Shown piece by piece: positions 8,556 to 18,300 of a stretch of 64,000 nt of DNA; position 1 is the first letter of the stretch, and the number at the start of each line of letters is the position of its first letter. Source of the stretch: Streptomyces sp. SCSIO 30461 (lineage in GTDB: Bacteria > Actinomycetota > Actinomycetes > Streptomycetales > Streptomycetaceae); assembly GCF_037023745.1 (NCBI RefSeq), contig NZ_CP146101.1:620001-684000 (forward strand), read 5' to 3'. Position numbers and translations under genes: made by a program. The notes beneath the pieces were generated by a model that did not search any database, was not told the origin of the DNA, and saw only the letters and a program-made list of their open reading frames with translations.

Positions 8556-9691
8556 AGCACCCGCTGGCCGAGCTCTACGACGGTCATGACGAGATCCAGG
8601 CGGAGATCGACCGCCGGTTCGCCTCCCAGCCCGCCCCGGACGCCCCGGGGAAGCCCGCCGCGGACGCCCCGGCAGGGACGGTCGAGCGCCACCACCCCAA
8701 GCGGCTGCGGCTGGTCGTCGGCGAGATCCGTGCCGAGACGGCCGACACCCGCACATACCGCCTGCGGCGCGAGGACGGGCAGCCGCTGCCGCCTTTCCTG
8801 GCCGGGCAGTACGTCAACGTCTTCACGGACGGTACGAGTCGCCCGTACGCCATCGCTTCCAGCCCCTCCTGGCACGTGGAGTACTACGAGCTGACCGTGC
8901 GGCGCGTCCCGAAGGGGCGGATCAGCAACCTGCTCATCGACACCCTCGCCGTAGGCGACCGGCTCACCACCACCGGTCCGATGGGCACCTTCCACCACAA
9001 TCCGCTGTTCCACGGCGATGACCTCGTGTTCCTCGCCGGAGGCTCGGGCGTGGCTCCCGCCATGAGCATGCTCCGCGCGATCGCCGAGCAGGGGCGGGAC
9101 GCCGCGTGCCGCATCCACCTGGTCTACGGCTCGCGCCACGCGGACGACGTCATCTTCCGCGACGAGCTCGCCGCCATCGCCGCGACCCACCCCGACCGTG
9201 TCCGGGTGGACCACGTCATCGGCGGACTGCTCACGGCCGAGACGATCAACGAGCTGACCGGGCCGCTGAGGGGCCGGATGGTGTACATCTGCGGGCCGCA
9301 GGCGATGTACCCGTACGCGCTCGAACAGCTCACGCTGCTCGGCCACCCACGCCGCCGCATCCGCTTCGAGGCCAACGGAGCGCCCGCCCGTCCCGAGGCC
9401 CAGCCGCACTGGCCGGCCGGTGCGGACGGCGCGGAGCAGGTGACGGTCACCGCGTGCGGGACCCGCTTCCGTACGCCCCGCAACCGCCCGCTGCTCGACG
9501 CGCTGGAGGACCAAGGCATCCGGCCCGAGGCGGCGTGCCGGTCCGGCGAGTGCGGGATGTGCGTGGTGCGGGTGGTCAGCGGCGAGACGCACACGGCGGA
9601 GGAAGGGCGGCTGCGCATGGCGGACGAGCGCTTCGGCTACACCCACAGCTGCGTGGCGTACCCGCTCACGGATGTCGAGATCGAGGTCTGA
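8552..9691 (+). CDS. Ferredoxin-NAD(P)H reductase with C-terminal 2Fe-2S domain
   Basis: 379 residues. After a 50-residue N-terminal extension comes an FNR-like FAD domain (RPYAIASSPS, about residue 92-101), then the NAD(P) domain (FLAGGSGVAPAMSMLRA about 155; YICGPQAMYPYA about 248), and a plant-type [2Fe-2S] domain at about 290-379 with Cys spacing CRSGECGMC and a later Cys in THSCVAYPL. This is the oxygenase-reductase layout with the iron-sulfur domain at the C-terminus. It should pass electrons from NAD(P)H through FAD to the cluster and on to a partner, most simply the flavoprotein encoded just upstream. Overlaps that gene by four bases. Confidence 0.88.
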   Translation: MKHPLAELYDGHDEIQAEIDRRFASQPAPDAPGKPAADAPAGTVERHHPKRLRLVVGEIRAETADTRTYRLRREDGQPLPPFLAGQYVNVFTDGTSRPYAIASSPSWHVEYYELTVRRVPKGRISNLLIDTLAVGDRLTTTGPMGTFHHNPLFHGDDLVFLAGGSGVAPAMSMLRAIAEQGRDAACRIHLVYGSRHADDVIFRDELAAIAATHPDRVRVDHVIGGLLTAETINELTGPLRGRMVYICGPQAMYPYALEQLTLLGHPRRRIRFEANGAPARPEAQPHWPAGADGAEQVTVTACGTRFRTPRNRPLLDALEDQGIRPEAACRSGECGMCVVRVVSGETHTAEEGRLRMADERFGYTHSCVAYPLTDVEIEV

Positions 9692-9739
9692 CACGACCCG
9701 ACCGACGGAGTATGACATTCCGGGCATAGGATCGCTGAC

Positions 9740-11167
9740 GTGCACCCGCGTCAGCGATCCTTCCCCCGCACCATCCGCACCATGGCCCCCGCGGTCGCCC
9801 TGATCGCCGTCGGCGGTACGGCATGCACCGTGCCCGAGAGCCTCGGCGCCGGGGTCAAGGGCACCCCGGGCGCGGCCGGTCTGCACGATCCGTACTTCCC
9901 CAAGCTCGGCAACGGCGGCTACGACGTGAGCCACTACGCGCTCACGCTCGACTACGACCCGAAGACACGGAAACTCTCCGGCACGGCCACCGTCACCGCA
10001 CGCGCCACCCAGGACCTGAGCGCGTTCAACCTCGACCTGCACGGCATGACCGTGCACTCCGCGACCGTCGGCAAGGACCCCGCCGCAGTCAACCGGGCGG
10101 GCCACGAGCTGACGCTGCGCCCCCGTGACGAGATCCCCAAGGGCAGCACCTTCCGCGCCGTGGTCCGCTATTCCGGCATCCCGAGCGCCATCACCGACGC
10201 GGCAGGGGCTCAGGAGGGCTGGCTGAAGACCGCCGACGGCGCGGTGGCCCTCGGACAGCCGACCGGCTCGATGACATGGTTCCCCGGCAACCACCACCCG
10301 CGCGACAAGGCGACCTACGAGACCGCCATCACCGTCCCCAAGGGCCTCACCGCGGTCTCCAACGGCGAGCTGCGCTCACAGCGGCCCACGTCCGACGGCA
10401 AGCGCACCACCTTCGTCTGGCGCTCCGCCGAGCCGGTGGCCAGCCATGCCGCGACCGTCGGCATCGGTTCTTACACCACCTCGTCGTACCGCCCGGAAGG
10501 CGGCGGCGTACCCGTCTACACGGCCGTCGACAAGACCGTGGCGCCACGCACCGCGAAGCTGCTGGCCCGTATCCCCGAGCTGACGGACTGGGCGGTCGAC
10601 AACTTCGGCCCCTACCCCTTCACTTCGACCGGTGCGATCGTCGAACGCTCAGGCGACATCGGTTACGCCCTGGAGACCCAGAGCCGCGCCACCTTCCCGG
10701 AGGCGTCCTTCGACGCCGAGACCCTCGTCCACGAGATCGCCCACCAGTGGTTCGGCGACTCCGTCACCCCTGAGACCTGGCAGGACGTGTGGCTCAGCGA
10801 AGGCTTCGCGACATACGCGGAATGGCTGTATCTGGAGGACTTCGAGGGCATCCCGGCGAGCGAGAGCTTCCAGGAGGCCTACGACACCGAGTCCAACTGG
10901 GACTTCCCGCCCGCAGCACAGCCCGATGCGGAGCACTTCCTGGGCGCCCCGGTCTATGACCGGGGCGCGATGGTGCTGTACAAGGTCCGTGAGGCGGTGG
11001 GGGACGACGCGTTCCACGAGATCGTGCGGGGCTGGGCGGAGAAGCACCGCCACGGGAACGCGTCGACGGACGACTTCACCGCCTACGTGGAGGGCGAGTC
11101 GGGCAAGGACCTGACGGAGCTGTGGGACATCTGGTTGTACGGGGACGCCAAGCCGGACCAGCCCTGA
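9740..11167 (+). CDS. Secreted M1 family zinc metallopeptidase
   Basis: 475 residues from GTG 9740. N-terminal export signal with a lipoprotein-like end (AVGGTAC, Cys29). Beta-rich N-domain (about 50-240), then the gluzincin catalytic site HEIAHQWFGD at 331-340 with the third zinc ligand in WLSEGFATY about 20 residues later. Aminopeptidase N/leukotriene-hydrolase type fold, shorter than classical M1 enzymes (about 850) because the C-terminal helical domain is absent, as in the common Streptomyces short form. Likely trims peptides outside the cell. Confidence 0.9.
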   Translation: MHPRQRSFPRTIRTMAPAVALIAVGGTACTVPESLGAGVKGTPGAAGLHDPYFPKLGNGGYDVSHYALTLDYDPKTRKLSGTATVTARATQDLSAFNLDLHGMTVHSATVGKDPAAVNRAGHELTLRPRDEIPKGSTFRAVVRYSGIPSAITDAAGAQEGWLKTADGAVALGQPTGSMTWFPGNHHPRDKATYETAITVPKGLTAVSNGELRSQRPTSDGKRTTFVWRSAEPVASHAATVGIGSYTTSSYRPEGGGVPVYTAVDKTVAPRTAKLLARIPELTDWAVDNFGPYPFTSTGAIVERSGDIGYALETQSRATFPEASFDAETLVHEIAHQWFGDSVTPETWQDVWLSEGFATYAEWLYLEDFEGIPASESFQEAYDTESNWDFPPAAQPDAEHFLGAPVYDRGAMVLYKVREAVGDDAFHEIVRGWAEKHRHGNASTDDFTAYVEGESGKDLTELWDIWLYGDAKPDQP

Positions 11168-11256
11168 GGCGGCCGCTCGCACACTCGCCGCCGCCCGGGC
11201 ACGCAACGACGAGTACATCCGGCCCCCGGCCGGCCGCAGGAACGCAGGCCTTGAAC

Positions 11257-11292
11257 GGGGCAGGGCCGGACCTCAGGGTCCGGCCCTGCCCC
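11257..11292. terminator. Strong hairpin terminator between convergent genes
   Basis: Perfect 16-bp stem (GGGGCAGGGCCGGACC, 11257-11272) with a TCAG loop and its exact complement (11277-11292). It lies between the convergent M1 peptidase gene and the large exported protein gene and can serve both. Confidence 0.85.
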
Positions 11293-11308
11293 GGGGCGCC
11301 GCGTGCTG

Positions 11309-14300
11309 TCAGCCGATGGCCTGGCGGGTCTTCCACCAGGATGACGCGCCGATGTACTCGGTGCCCGATCCTGAAAGCACCGTCCTGCCGCCCGCGTAGA
11401 AGCGCACGGAGCCGTCGGACCGCACGGTCCAGATGTCCGGGATGGAGTCGCCGTTGGCGTCGGGAGTGCCGATCAGGAAGGGGATGCTGTCGCTGTGCCA
11501 GCCTGCCGAGCCGTACGTGGTGTCGGCCCCGCCCGCGGAGTCGGCGGCGTAGGCGAGCGAGCCCAGCTCGACGCCGTGGTCGCCGGCGATGCCTTCGCGG
11601 AGGTACAGCTTGGAGGTGCCGTCGCTCCGGAAGACCAGGTCGGTGACGCCGTCGCCGGTGATGTCCTGGGCGGTGACGATGTCGCGAGTGTCCCAGCCCG
11701 AGGACGCGAGGCGGGTCACCGTGCTGATGGTCGCACCGTTGTAGCCGGTGAGTACCCACAGGTCGTCGTCGACGGTGGCGAAGAAGTCGGCCTTGCCGTC
11801 TCCCGTGGCGTCCCCGGCCGAGACGATCTGCGTGAGGCTGGCGGGGGCGGGTGCGTCGTCCGGCAGCAGGATCTCGCGCCGCCTGTCGATGTTGACTGCG
11901 CCGTAGCCGTCACCGGGGTAGACCCACAGCTTTCCCTCGACGCGGACGACGAGGTCCTGGAGGCCGTCGGCTCCGTAGATGTCCCCGTTGTGTGTGATCA
12001 GCGCGTCGTCGAAGTGGCCGGAGGGGGCGGCGACATAGACGGGCCTGTCGTCGCCGTTGGGGTCCTTGGCCGGATTGTCGCGGTAGGCGGCCGACATGGA
12101 GTAGTCCAGGTCCCCTGTGCCCTTGGTGAGGTCGTCGCTCTTGGCCTGCGAGGGGTAGAGGCGGAGGTTGCCGTCCTTGGTGACGGTCAGCAGATCGGGG
12201 AGCTTGTCCCCGGTGAAGTCGCCCGGCGTGTCCGCCTGATCCCGCGGGGTGATGTAGAAGAAGTACTTGGTCGGCTCGGAGACGTTCCCTGCTTGGTCGA
12301 CGGCCCTCACATAGAGCACGTTGGGGCCGGCGGTGGGCGGTTTGGCGTTGCTGATCGCCGCGCTCACGGAGGTCGCGGTGCCGGCGGTACGGGAGACGGA
12401 GCCCGTGTAGTAGGCGGAGTTGAAGCCGTACTCGTAGCGCACGACATCGCTGCTCAGCGCCCGCACGGTGAAGGTGCCGGAAGAGCCGAACTTCTTGGCG
12501 CTCCAGATGGCGTCCTCAGCGTCGGAGCCGAAGCCGTTCTCACTGCCGTCGGCGTTGGGAAAGTCCGAGGAGCTGACCTTCGGCGGCTTGGGTGCCTGCG
12601 TGTCGAAGACGAACCGACAGGGGGTCTTCGCGGGTGCGAAACCGGAGCTCGCGCCCGCGTCGTCGACGGCCCTCACGCGCCAGGAGTACACCGCGCCGTT
12701 GGTGAGCGAGTCGGTGGAGAAGCGAGGGGTGGTGCGCCGGGCCGAGTAGGTGTCGCTGCCTACGGACACCTTGCCGGTGGATTTCAGCAGATCGCCGGTG
12801 GTGGAGAGTTTTCCGACCTGCCACAGGTCGAAGTCGAAGTAGTCGAGGTTCTTGTCCTTGTCCTTGGCCGAGGCCGTGAAGGTGATGTCACCGGCGCCCA
12901 TCCGGACGTAGGGCTCGCTGGTGGTGCACTTGGCATCCGGGCCCAGGTCGAGCTCTGTGGGGGCTTCGGGCCGCCGGTTGTAGTCCAGCACGAGGACGGG
13001 GGCGTCCTCACCGTTCGCCCTGAACTTCTTCCAGGAGTACTGGGACTTCTCGTTCACCGCGCGCATACCGAACGTGATGGAGTCCAGCCCCCTGTCGGCG
13101 ATCTTCTGCGCGGCCTTCTTCACCTCGAAGGTCTCATAGGCCTTGCGGCAGCCGGACTTGTAGCCGTGCGCGAAGCTCTCAGTGTCGATCTTGTTGCCGT
13201 CGTAGAGCTTGGGAGCGTTGCTCCAGTTGGTTCTGGAGGTGATCTCGCCGGTGAGATGCACACTCAGCGCACGGTCGTTGCACGACCAGGAATACGTCTC
13301 GAACACTCGCAGCCTGGCGTCGGTGAAGATGACTCCCTGGAGGGACTCGTCGAAATCGAGGTTGAAGAACGACCGTGAGGTGCCCCAGGTGTCGGACTCG
13401 AAGCCGACCCTCGCCTCGTGGGTGCCGTTCCTGTTGAACCCCTTGCCGTTGTAGAAGGTGGCTTTGGGGTGGCGGTTGTAGGCGGTGGTCCAGTTCTGGG
13501 TGTGCTTCTTGACCGAGGGGTCGATGAACACGGGGAATACCGTGGCGGGATCGGTCAGGAGATCGGCATCCGGGGTCAGGACCCAGTTCGCCCCTGACAG
13601 GTCGGCATCGACCAGTGCCCCGTGGGAGTCGGGCGACGGGCCCTCTATGCCTGGCAGCGACAGGGTGGCCGCCGCTCCGGTCTGCGAGGGCTCAGGAGCC
13701 GGGTCGTCGGGCGCGGTGGGCAGTGGCGACTCCGAGACCGGCGGCGCCGGTTCGTCACTCGCGGAAGGCAGCACCTCCTCATACGGGTCCGTCTGCTCGT
13801 CGGATCCACTCGTGTCATCGGCGTCCGCCGAAGGCGACGGCGTCTCCGAAGGGGTGGCGGACTCGGACGGTGTGGTGGTCTCGGACGGGAGCACTTCGGG
13901 CTCGGTGGGCTGCGCGGAGGCGCCTACCTCGCCGTCGGTGACTGCCGGGGCTCCCGCGCTGTCCCACATCAGCGGCGTGGGCGAGAGGGCCACTTCGTCG
14001 CCGTCGGGATTCTCGGCGCTGACGATGCCGGACTGCGGGTCCAGCCGGAATGTCAGCGTGGGCGAGGTGAGGCCGTAGGAGAGCTGGCCGACCCGGGGAT
14101 CCGCGGCGGCGGTGCGGTCCTTCACCACGAGCAGCTGGCCGAATCCGTCGTCGTCGGCGGTGAGCACCAGGTCCGCGCCCGGGATGATCTCCGGGTAGAG
14201 CGCCTGGTTCGCGCTGATGATCGGTTCCGGGATGGGGCCGGGCCAGGTGAGCTGGATGTCATGCCCGTCGGACTGCAGGGTGACGAGCGGGTTCGCGGTC

Positions 14301-14803
14301 GGTTCTTCCTCGACCGTCGTGTTCTTGAGCAGTGGGATGCGGCGCGCATTCGTGCGCGTCGCACGCTCGGCGCCGGCCTTCTGCGCTCTCCCGCCATCTC
14401 CCTCATGTGTGCCGGTGGAGAAGACGATGGAGGTGTTGGTGGCCTTCGGTTCCCAGCCGCGGCTGGTGCGGTGCAGTGACCGGTCGATCGGCTTCCACTG
14501 CCCGCCGACCTTGGCGCGTACGGGCGATACGTGGATCGTGCGGGTCATCAGACCGTCGGGGCGCGCCCATGTCGTCGCGTAGGGCGTGCGGAGCGCGGTG
14601 GCCTCCACCGCTTCGCCGCTCCGCGCCGCGCGGTCGATCGCCTCGGACTCGCTCACTTCGGAAGTGCGCGCGGGCAACTCGGCGTCGGCTCCGGAACGCG
14701 CGTACTCGAATCCGGCGTAGGTCAGCCCGGTCGCGGCGACGGCCGCCGCGCAGGCTATGGCGATGGTGCGCCGACCGGGCAGGCGGTATCGGCGTTGCGA
14801 CAT
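11309..14803 (-). CDS. Large exported DNRLRE / FG-GAP repeat protein
   Basis: 1164 residues. N-terminal signal or membrane anchor (about residues 11-30), a beta-rich region, an acidic Ser/Thr/Pro/Glu-rich linker (about 295-375), a DNRLRE-type domain (about 430-625; FNLDFDESLQGVIFTDARLRVFE is characteristic), Fn3-like segments (about 630-860), and four C-terminal FG-GAP/VCBS-like repeats with calcium-loop patterns (DFTGDKLPDLLTV, DATGDGKADFFATV, DITGDGVTDLVFRS, DANGDSIPDIWTVR). Probably a surface or secreted adhesive protein. It is divergent from the RHS toxin gene, an arrangement that suggests a shared secretion or display function; that is inference. Confidence 0.85.
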   Translation of the reverse strand: MSQRRYRLPGRRTIAIACAAAVAATGLTYAGFEYARSGADAELPARTSEVSESEAIDRAARSGEAVEATALRTPYATTWARPDGLMTRTIHVSPVRAKVGGQWKPIDRSLHRTSRGWEPKATNTSIVFSTGTHEGDGGRAQKAGAERATRTNARRIPLLKNTTVEEEPTANPLVTLQSDGHDIQLTWPGPIPEPIISANQALYPEIIPGADLVLTADDDGFGQLLVVKDRTAAADPRVGQLSYGLTSPTLTFRLDPQSGIVSAENPDGDEVALSPTPLMWDSAGAPAVTDGEVGASAQPTEPEVLPSETTTPSESATPSETPSPSADADDTSGSDEQTDPYEEVLPSASDEPAPPVSESPLPTAPDDPAPEPSQTGAAATLSLPGIEGPSPDSHGALVDADLSGANWVLTPDADLLTDPATVFPVFIDPSVKKHTQNWTTAYNRHPKATFYNGKGFNRNGTHEARVGFESDTWGTSRSFFNLDFDESLQGVIFTDARLRVFETYSWSCNDRALSVHLTGEITSRTNWSNAPKLYDGNKIDTESFAHGYKSGCRKAYETFEVKKAAQKIADRGLDSITFGMRAVNEKSQYSWKKFRANGEDAPVLVLDYNRRPEAPTELDLGPDAKCTTSEPYVRMGAGDITFTASAKDKDKNLDYFDFDLWQVGKLSTTGDLLKSTGKVSVGSDTYSARRTTPRFSTDSLTNGAVYSWRVRAVDDAGASSGFAPAKTPCRFVFDTQAPKPPKVSSSDFPNADGSENGFGSDAEDAIWSAKKFGSSGTFTVRALSSDVVRYEYGFNSAYYTGSVSRTAGTATSVSAAISNAKPPTAGPNVLYVRAVDQAGNVSEPTKYFFYITPRDQADTPGDFTGDKLPDLLTVTKDGNLRLYPSQAKSDDLTKGTGDLDYSMSAAYRDNPAKDPNGDDRPVYVAAPSGHFDDALITHNGDIYGADGLQDLVVRVEGKLWVYPGDGYGAVNIDRRREILLPDDAPAPASLTQIVSAGDATGDGKADFFATVDDDLWVLTGYNGATISTVTRLASSGWDTRDIVTAQDITGDGVTDLVFRSDGTSKLYLREGIAGDHGVELGSLAYAADSAGGADTTYGSAGWHSDSIPFLIGTPDANGDSIPDIWTVRSDGSVRFYAGGRTVLSGSGTEYIGASSWWKTRQAIG

Positions 14804-15327
14804 GGGCGAGGTCCTTTCCCCCTCGGTGCCGGATCACTTCTGATCGCCGGCCCGGGATATGACGCCGTCACGGAAGGCGCTGCTGCGGGTGACGGGGCGA
14901 CCAGATCATGGCTCATGCCCTGGCTGTCGTCATCTGCCGATTCCTTCTCATGAGGCGGCGCATGAGCAGCCGGGTGCTCCTGTGCGTATGGGTCTGTGCG
15001 CAGTCCACACACCGTGAGGTGACGCCGATATCAGGGCAATCAGGTGCCAACGGTGCATGTGCCGAATGGTTTTTGGTCTGATTCGGAATCAAAGATTCAA
15101 TTTACTGACAAGTAATCAGTTGCGTCGTGCTTTCGGTCGGGGCGGGTGGTTGATCGACCTCGCCCTGTCTCGTCAGGCTCTGAACGACTATGCGGCGTGA
15201 TCATCACCACTCGATCGCGAATACTCTGGATTTCCTTCACGAGTGCCTCACAAGATTTCCCGGTCATAGGTGAGTTCTGCGCGGTCCAGCCCTGGTGCCG
15301 CTCCGATTGGTCCCGGGGAGTTCTGGC
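14804..15327. promoter_or_regulatory. Divergent control region of the DNRLRE and RHS genes
   Basis: 524 bases without a gene. Positions 15070-15125 form an AT-rich island carrying two perfect inverted repeats: TGATTCGGAATCA (15079-15091) and TTACTGACAAGTAA (15102-15115). These are candidate operators or promoter elements for the two divergent large genes. GGGGAG at 15315-15320 is the ribosome site that fixes the RHS start at GTG 15328. Confidence 0.5.
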
Positions 15328-18300
15328 GTGTCCCGTCTGTCTGTAGCCCGCCGACGCCGTCTCAGTCGCGGCCTGGTGCCGGCGCTGGGTGTCGCGCTGA
15401 TGGTGGGGCTGATGCCTTCCCAGGCGTTGGCGATCCCGCCGGACCCGTCCAGGGAAGGGCGCGAGGAGCTGGTCCTGGAGAAGCTCGACCAGGACGAACC
15501 GGTCTCCGGCACAACGGTCAACAAGAGTCTCGACAGTCTGAAGACCGAGACGCCCGAGGACCTGGTGCAGGCTCCCGCCGGCACGACCACCGTCCCGCCC
15601 GCCGACATCGGAAAGGTGTCATTCGGCTCGGCCGTGACCCCCGCCTCCGCGCGTACGGCCGGTACTTCCGGTGCGGTCCAGACGGGCATGAAGCAGGTCG
15701 AGGACCTGCCCGTCAGCCTCGGCCAGGCCGATGGCGAAGCCGCGCCGCAGGGCGAGTGGGCGGCCACCGTCGTGGCGCGAACAGCCGGTGCGGCCGAAGG
15801 GGTCGATGGTGCCGTTTTCACCGTGCAGGCGCCGTCGACCGGGTCCGTTCCGCTGTCGGTGCGGTTCGACTACGCGAAGTTCAAGAACCTCTACGGCGCC
15901 GACTGGGCGTCCCGCCTGCGCATCGTGCAGTTCCCCGAGTGCTACCTGACCACACCTGACGAGGAGGCGTGCCAGGCGTACGAGGAACTGGAAACCGTCA
16001 ACGACACCGCGGACGGGACGGTCACGGCGACCGTGGACACCGCGGCGGACGGCACTGTCACACCCGCCGTCGCACCCTCCGCCGACCGCACCGGCGGGCC
16101 CGCCGTCGTACAGGCCGCCTACCGTACGCAGGTGGCAGCCGTGGCCGGGGGCGACAAGGCGGTCCTCGGTGTCACGGACTCCGGAGCGGGCGAGGGCGGC
16201 TCGTTCAAGGCGACCCCCCTGGCGTTCAGCGGTTCATGGGCGGCCGGTGGCTCGTCCGGAGCGTTCACCTGGTCGTATCCGCTGGCGGTTCCGCCGGCCC
16301 CGGCCGGACCGTCCCCCAACGTCTCCTTCGAGTACAACTCGCAGACCGTGGACGGCAAGACGGCCGTCTCCTCGCCGCAGGCATCGTGGATCGGGGAGGG
16401 CTGGGACTACGACCCGGGCCGTATCGAGCGCCGCTACCGCACCTGCAAGGACGACACCAGGACACTCCGTGCCGGGACCCCGAACAACACAGCGGCGAAG
16501 GACAAGACATCCGACCTGTGCTGGGTGTCCCACAACGCCGTGATGACACTCAACGGCCGGACCACCGAGTTGGTCCGGGTCGGCGACACCGATGTGTACC
16601 GTCCCCAGAACGACGACGGCACCCGTGTCCAGCTGAGGACCGGCGCCACCAACGGGGACAACGACGGTGAGCACTGGGTCGTCACCACCACCGACGGCAC
16701 CGTGTACTACTACGGTCTCAACGCGGTGGGCGGCGGCCACGCGAACACCGACTCGGTCTCCACGGTGCCCGTCTTCGGAAACCACCCGGGTGAGCCGTGC
16801 CACGCCGCGACGTTCGCGGAGTCACGGTGCGGGACGGGCAAGCAGCAGGCCTGGCAGTGGGGTCTGGACAAGGTCGTCGACGTCCACGGCAACGCGATGG
16901 TGATCGACTGGCACCAGTCCGTCAACTACTACGCCGTCCGGAACAAGCTCAGGACGCCCGAGGCCTACGACCGCGCCGCCTACCCGGACTCCATCGAGTA
17001 CGGCATGCGATCCTCGGACCTCACCAAGCCGTCCGCGAGGGTCGACCTGGTGGCCGCTCAGCGCTGCCTGGAATCCGCCACGAGCTGCGAAGGCGGCAAC
17101 TTCGACAAGACCGACGACCCGGGGGCTTACCGCCTCTGGTGGGACAGCCCCGGCAATCTCAACTGCAAGTCCACCTCGAAGTTCTGCCCCTCCTTCCCCT
17201 CCTTCTGGACCCGGCTGAGGCTGTCGTCGGTCACCACCTACGCCCAGCGCTCGACCACGAGCGGACTCCAGAAGGTGGACACGTACACACTCCACCAGTC
17301 CTTCCCCAAGGACTGGTACGACACGGCCCCCTCCCTCTGGCTCGACTCGATCACCCGCACCGGGTACAGCCCCGGTGCCACCACCGGCACCCTCCAGTCC
17401 AAGGACGGCGTCAGCTTCGGCCCGTACACGGTCGGTACGCGCTCGCCGCTCAGCAAGCGTCTGAGGGACCGCCAGCTTCCCAGCCTTGTGCCTTCCGGTT
17501 CGGGGGACAAGACACCGGGCTTCACCCGCCCCCGCATCGGCACGGTCGCCACCGAGAACGGCGCCGACATCGAAGTCGAGTACACCGGCGGATGCTCCGC
17601 CGAGCCCGATACCGACGAGGGCAGGAGCAACGGCACCTGCTATCCGGTGCGCTGGTCCCCCGACGGAGAGGAGAAGACCCCGGCCAAGGCCTGGTTCAAC
17701 AAGTACGTGGTGGCTTTCGTGGCCGAGACCGACAAGGTCACGACCCACGGCCTGCCCATCGTCACCACGTACAAGTACACCGGCCCTGCCTGGGCCAGGA
17801 GTGATGACGAGTTCATCCGCCCCTCCCTGCGTACGTACAGCAGATGGCGCGGATACCGCGAGGTGAAGACCTTCCGGGGCAGCGAGAGGAGCGGCACCGC
17901 CAACACGCGGTCCTACACCAGGACCCGCTACTTCCAGGGCACGGGCGGCCCGGTCAAGGACTCCGGGAACGCGGTCGAGCTGGTCGCCGACGACGCCGAG
18001 CAGTTCGCCGGCATGACCGCCGAGACGCTCACGTACGAGCACTCCCGGGGCCAAGTGGTCAAGCGCGCTCTCACCTTCCCCAAGTCCAAGCAGACCGCGT
18101 CCCGAACGCGCGAAGCGGAAGACGGCACCGATCTCGATCCGCTTCTCGCCCACCGCACCTGGGTCGGGCACACCGACGCCATCCAGACCGTCGGTTCGAG
18201 CTGGCAGACGGTACGGACCCAGACGACCGGCGTCGACGACACCTACGGGCTGCCCACCGAGGTGGAGATGTCCGTCGTCAAGCCCAACGGCACGAGCGGC

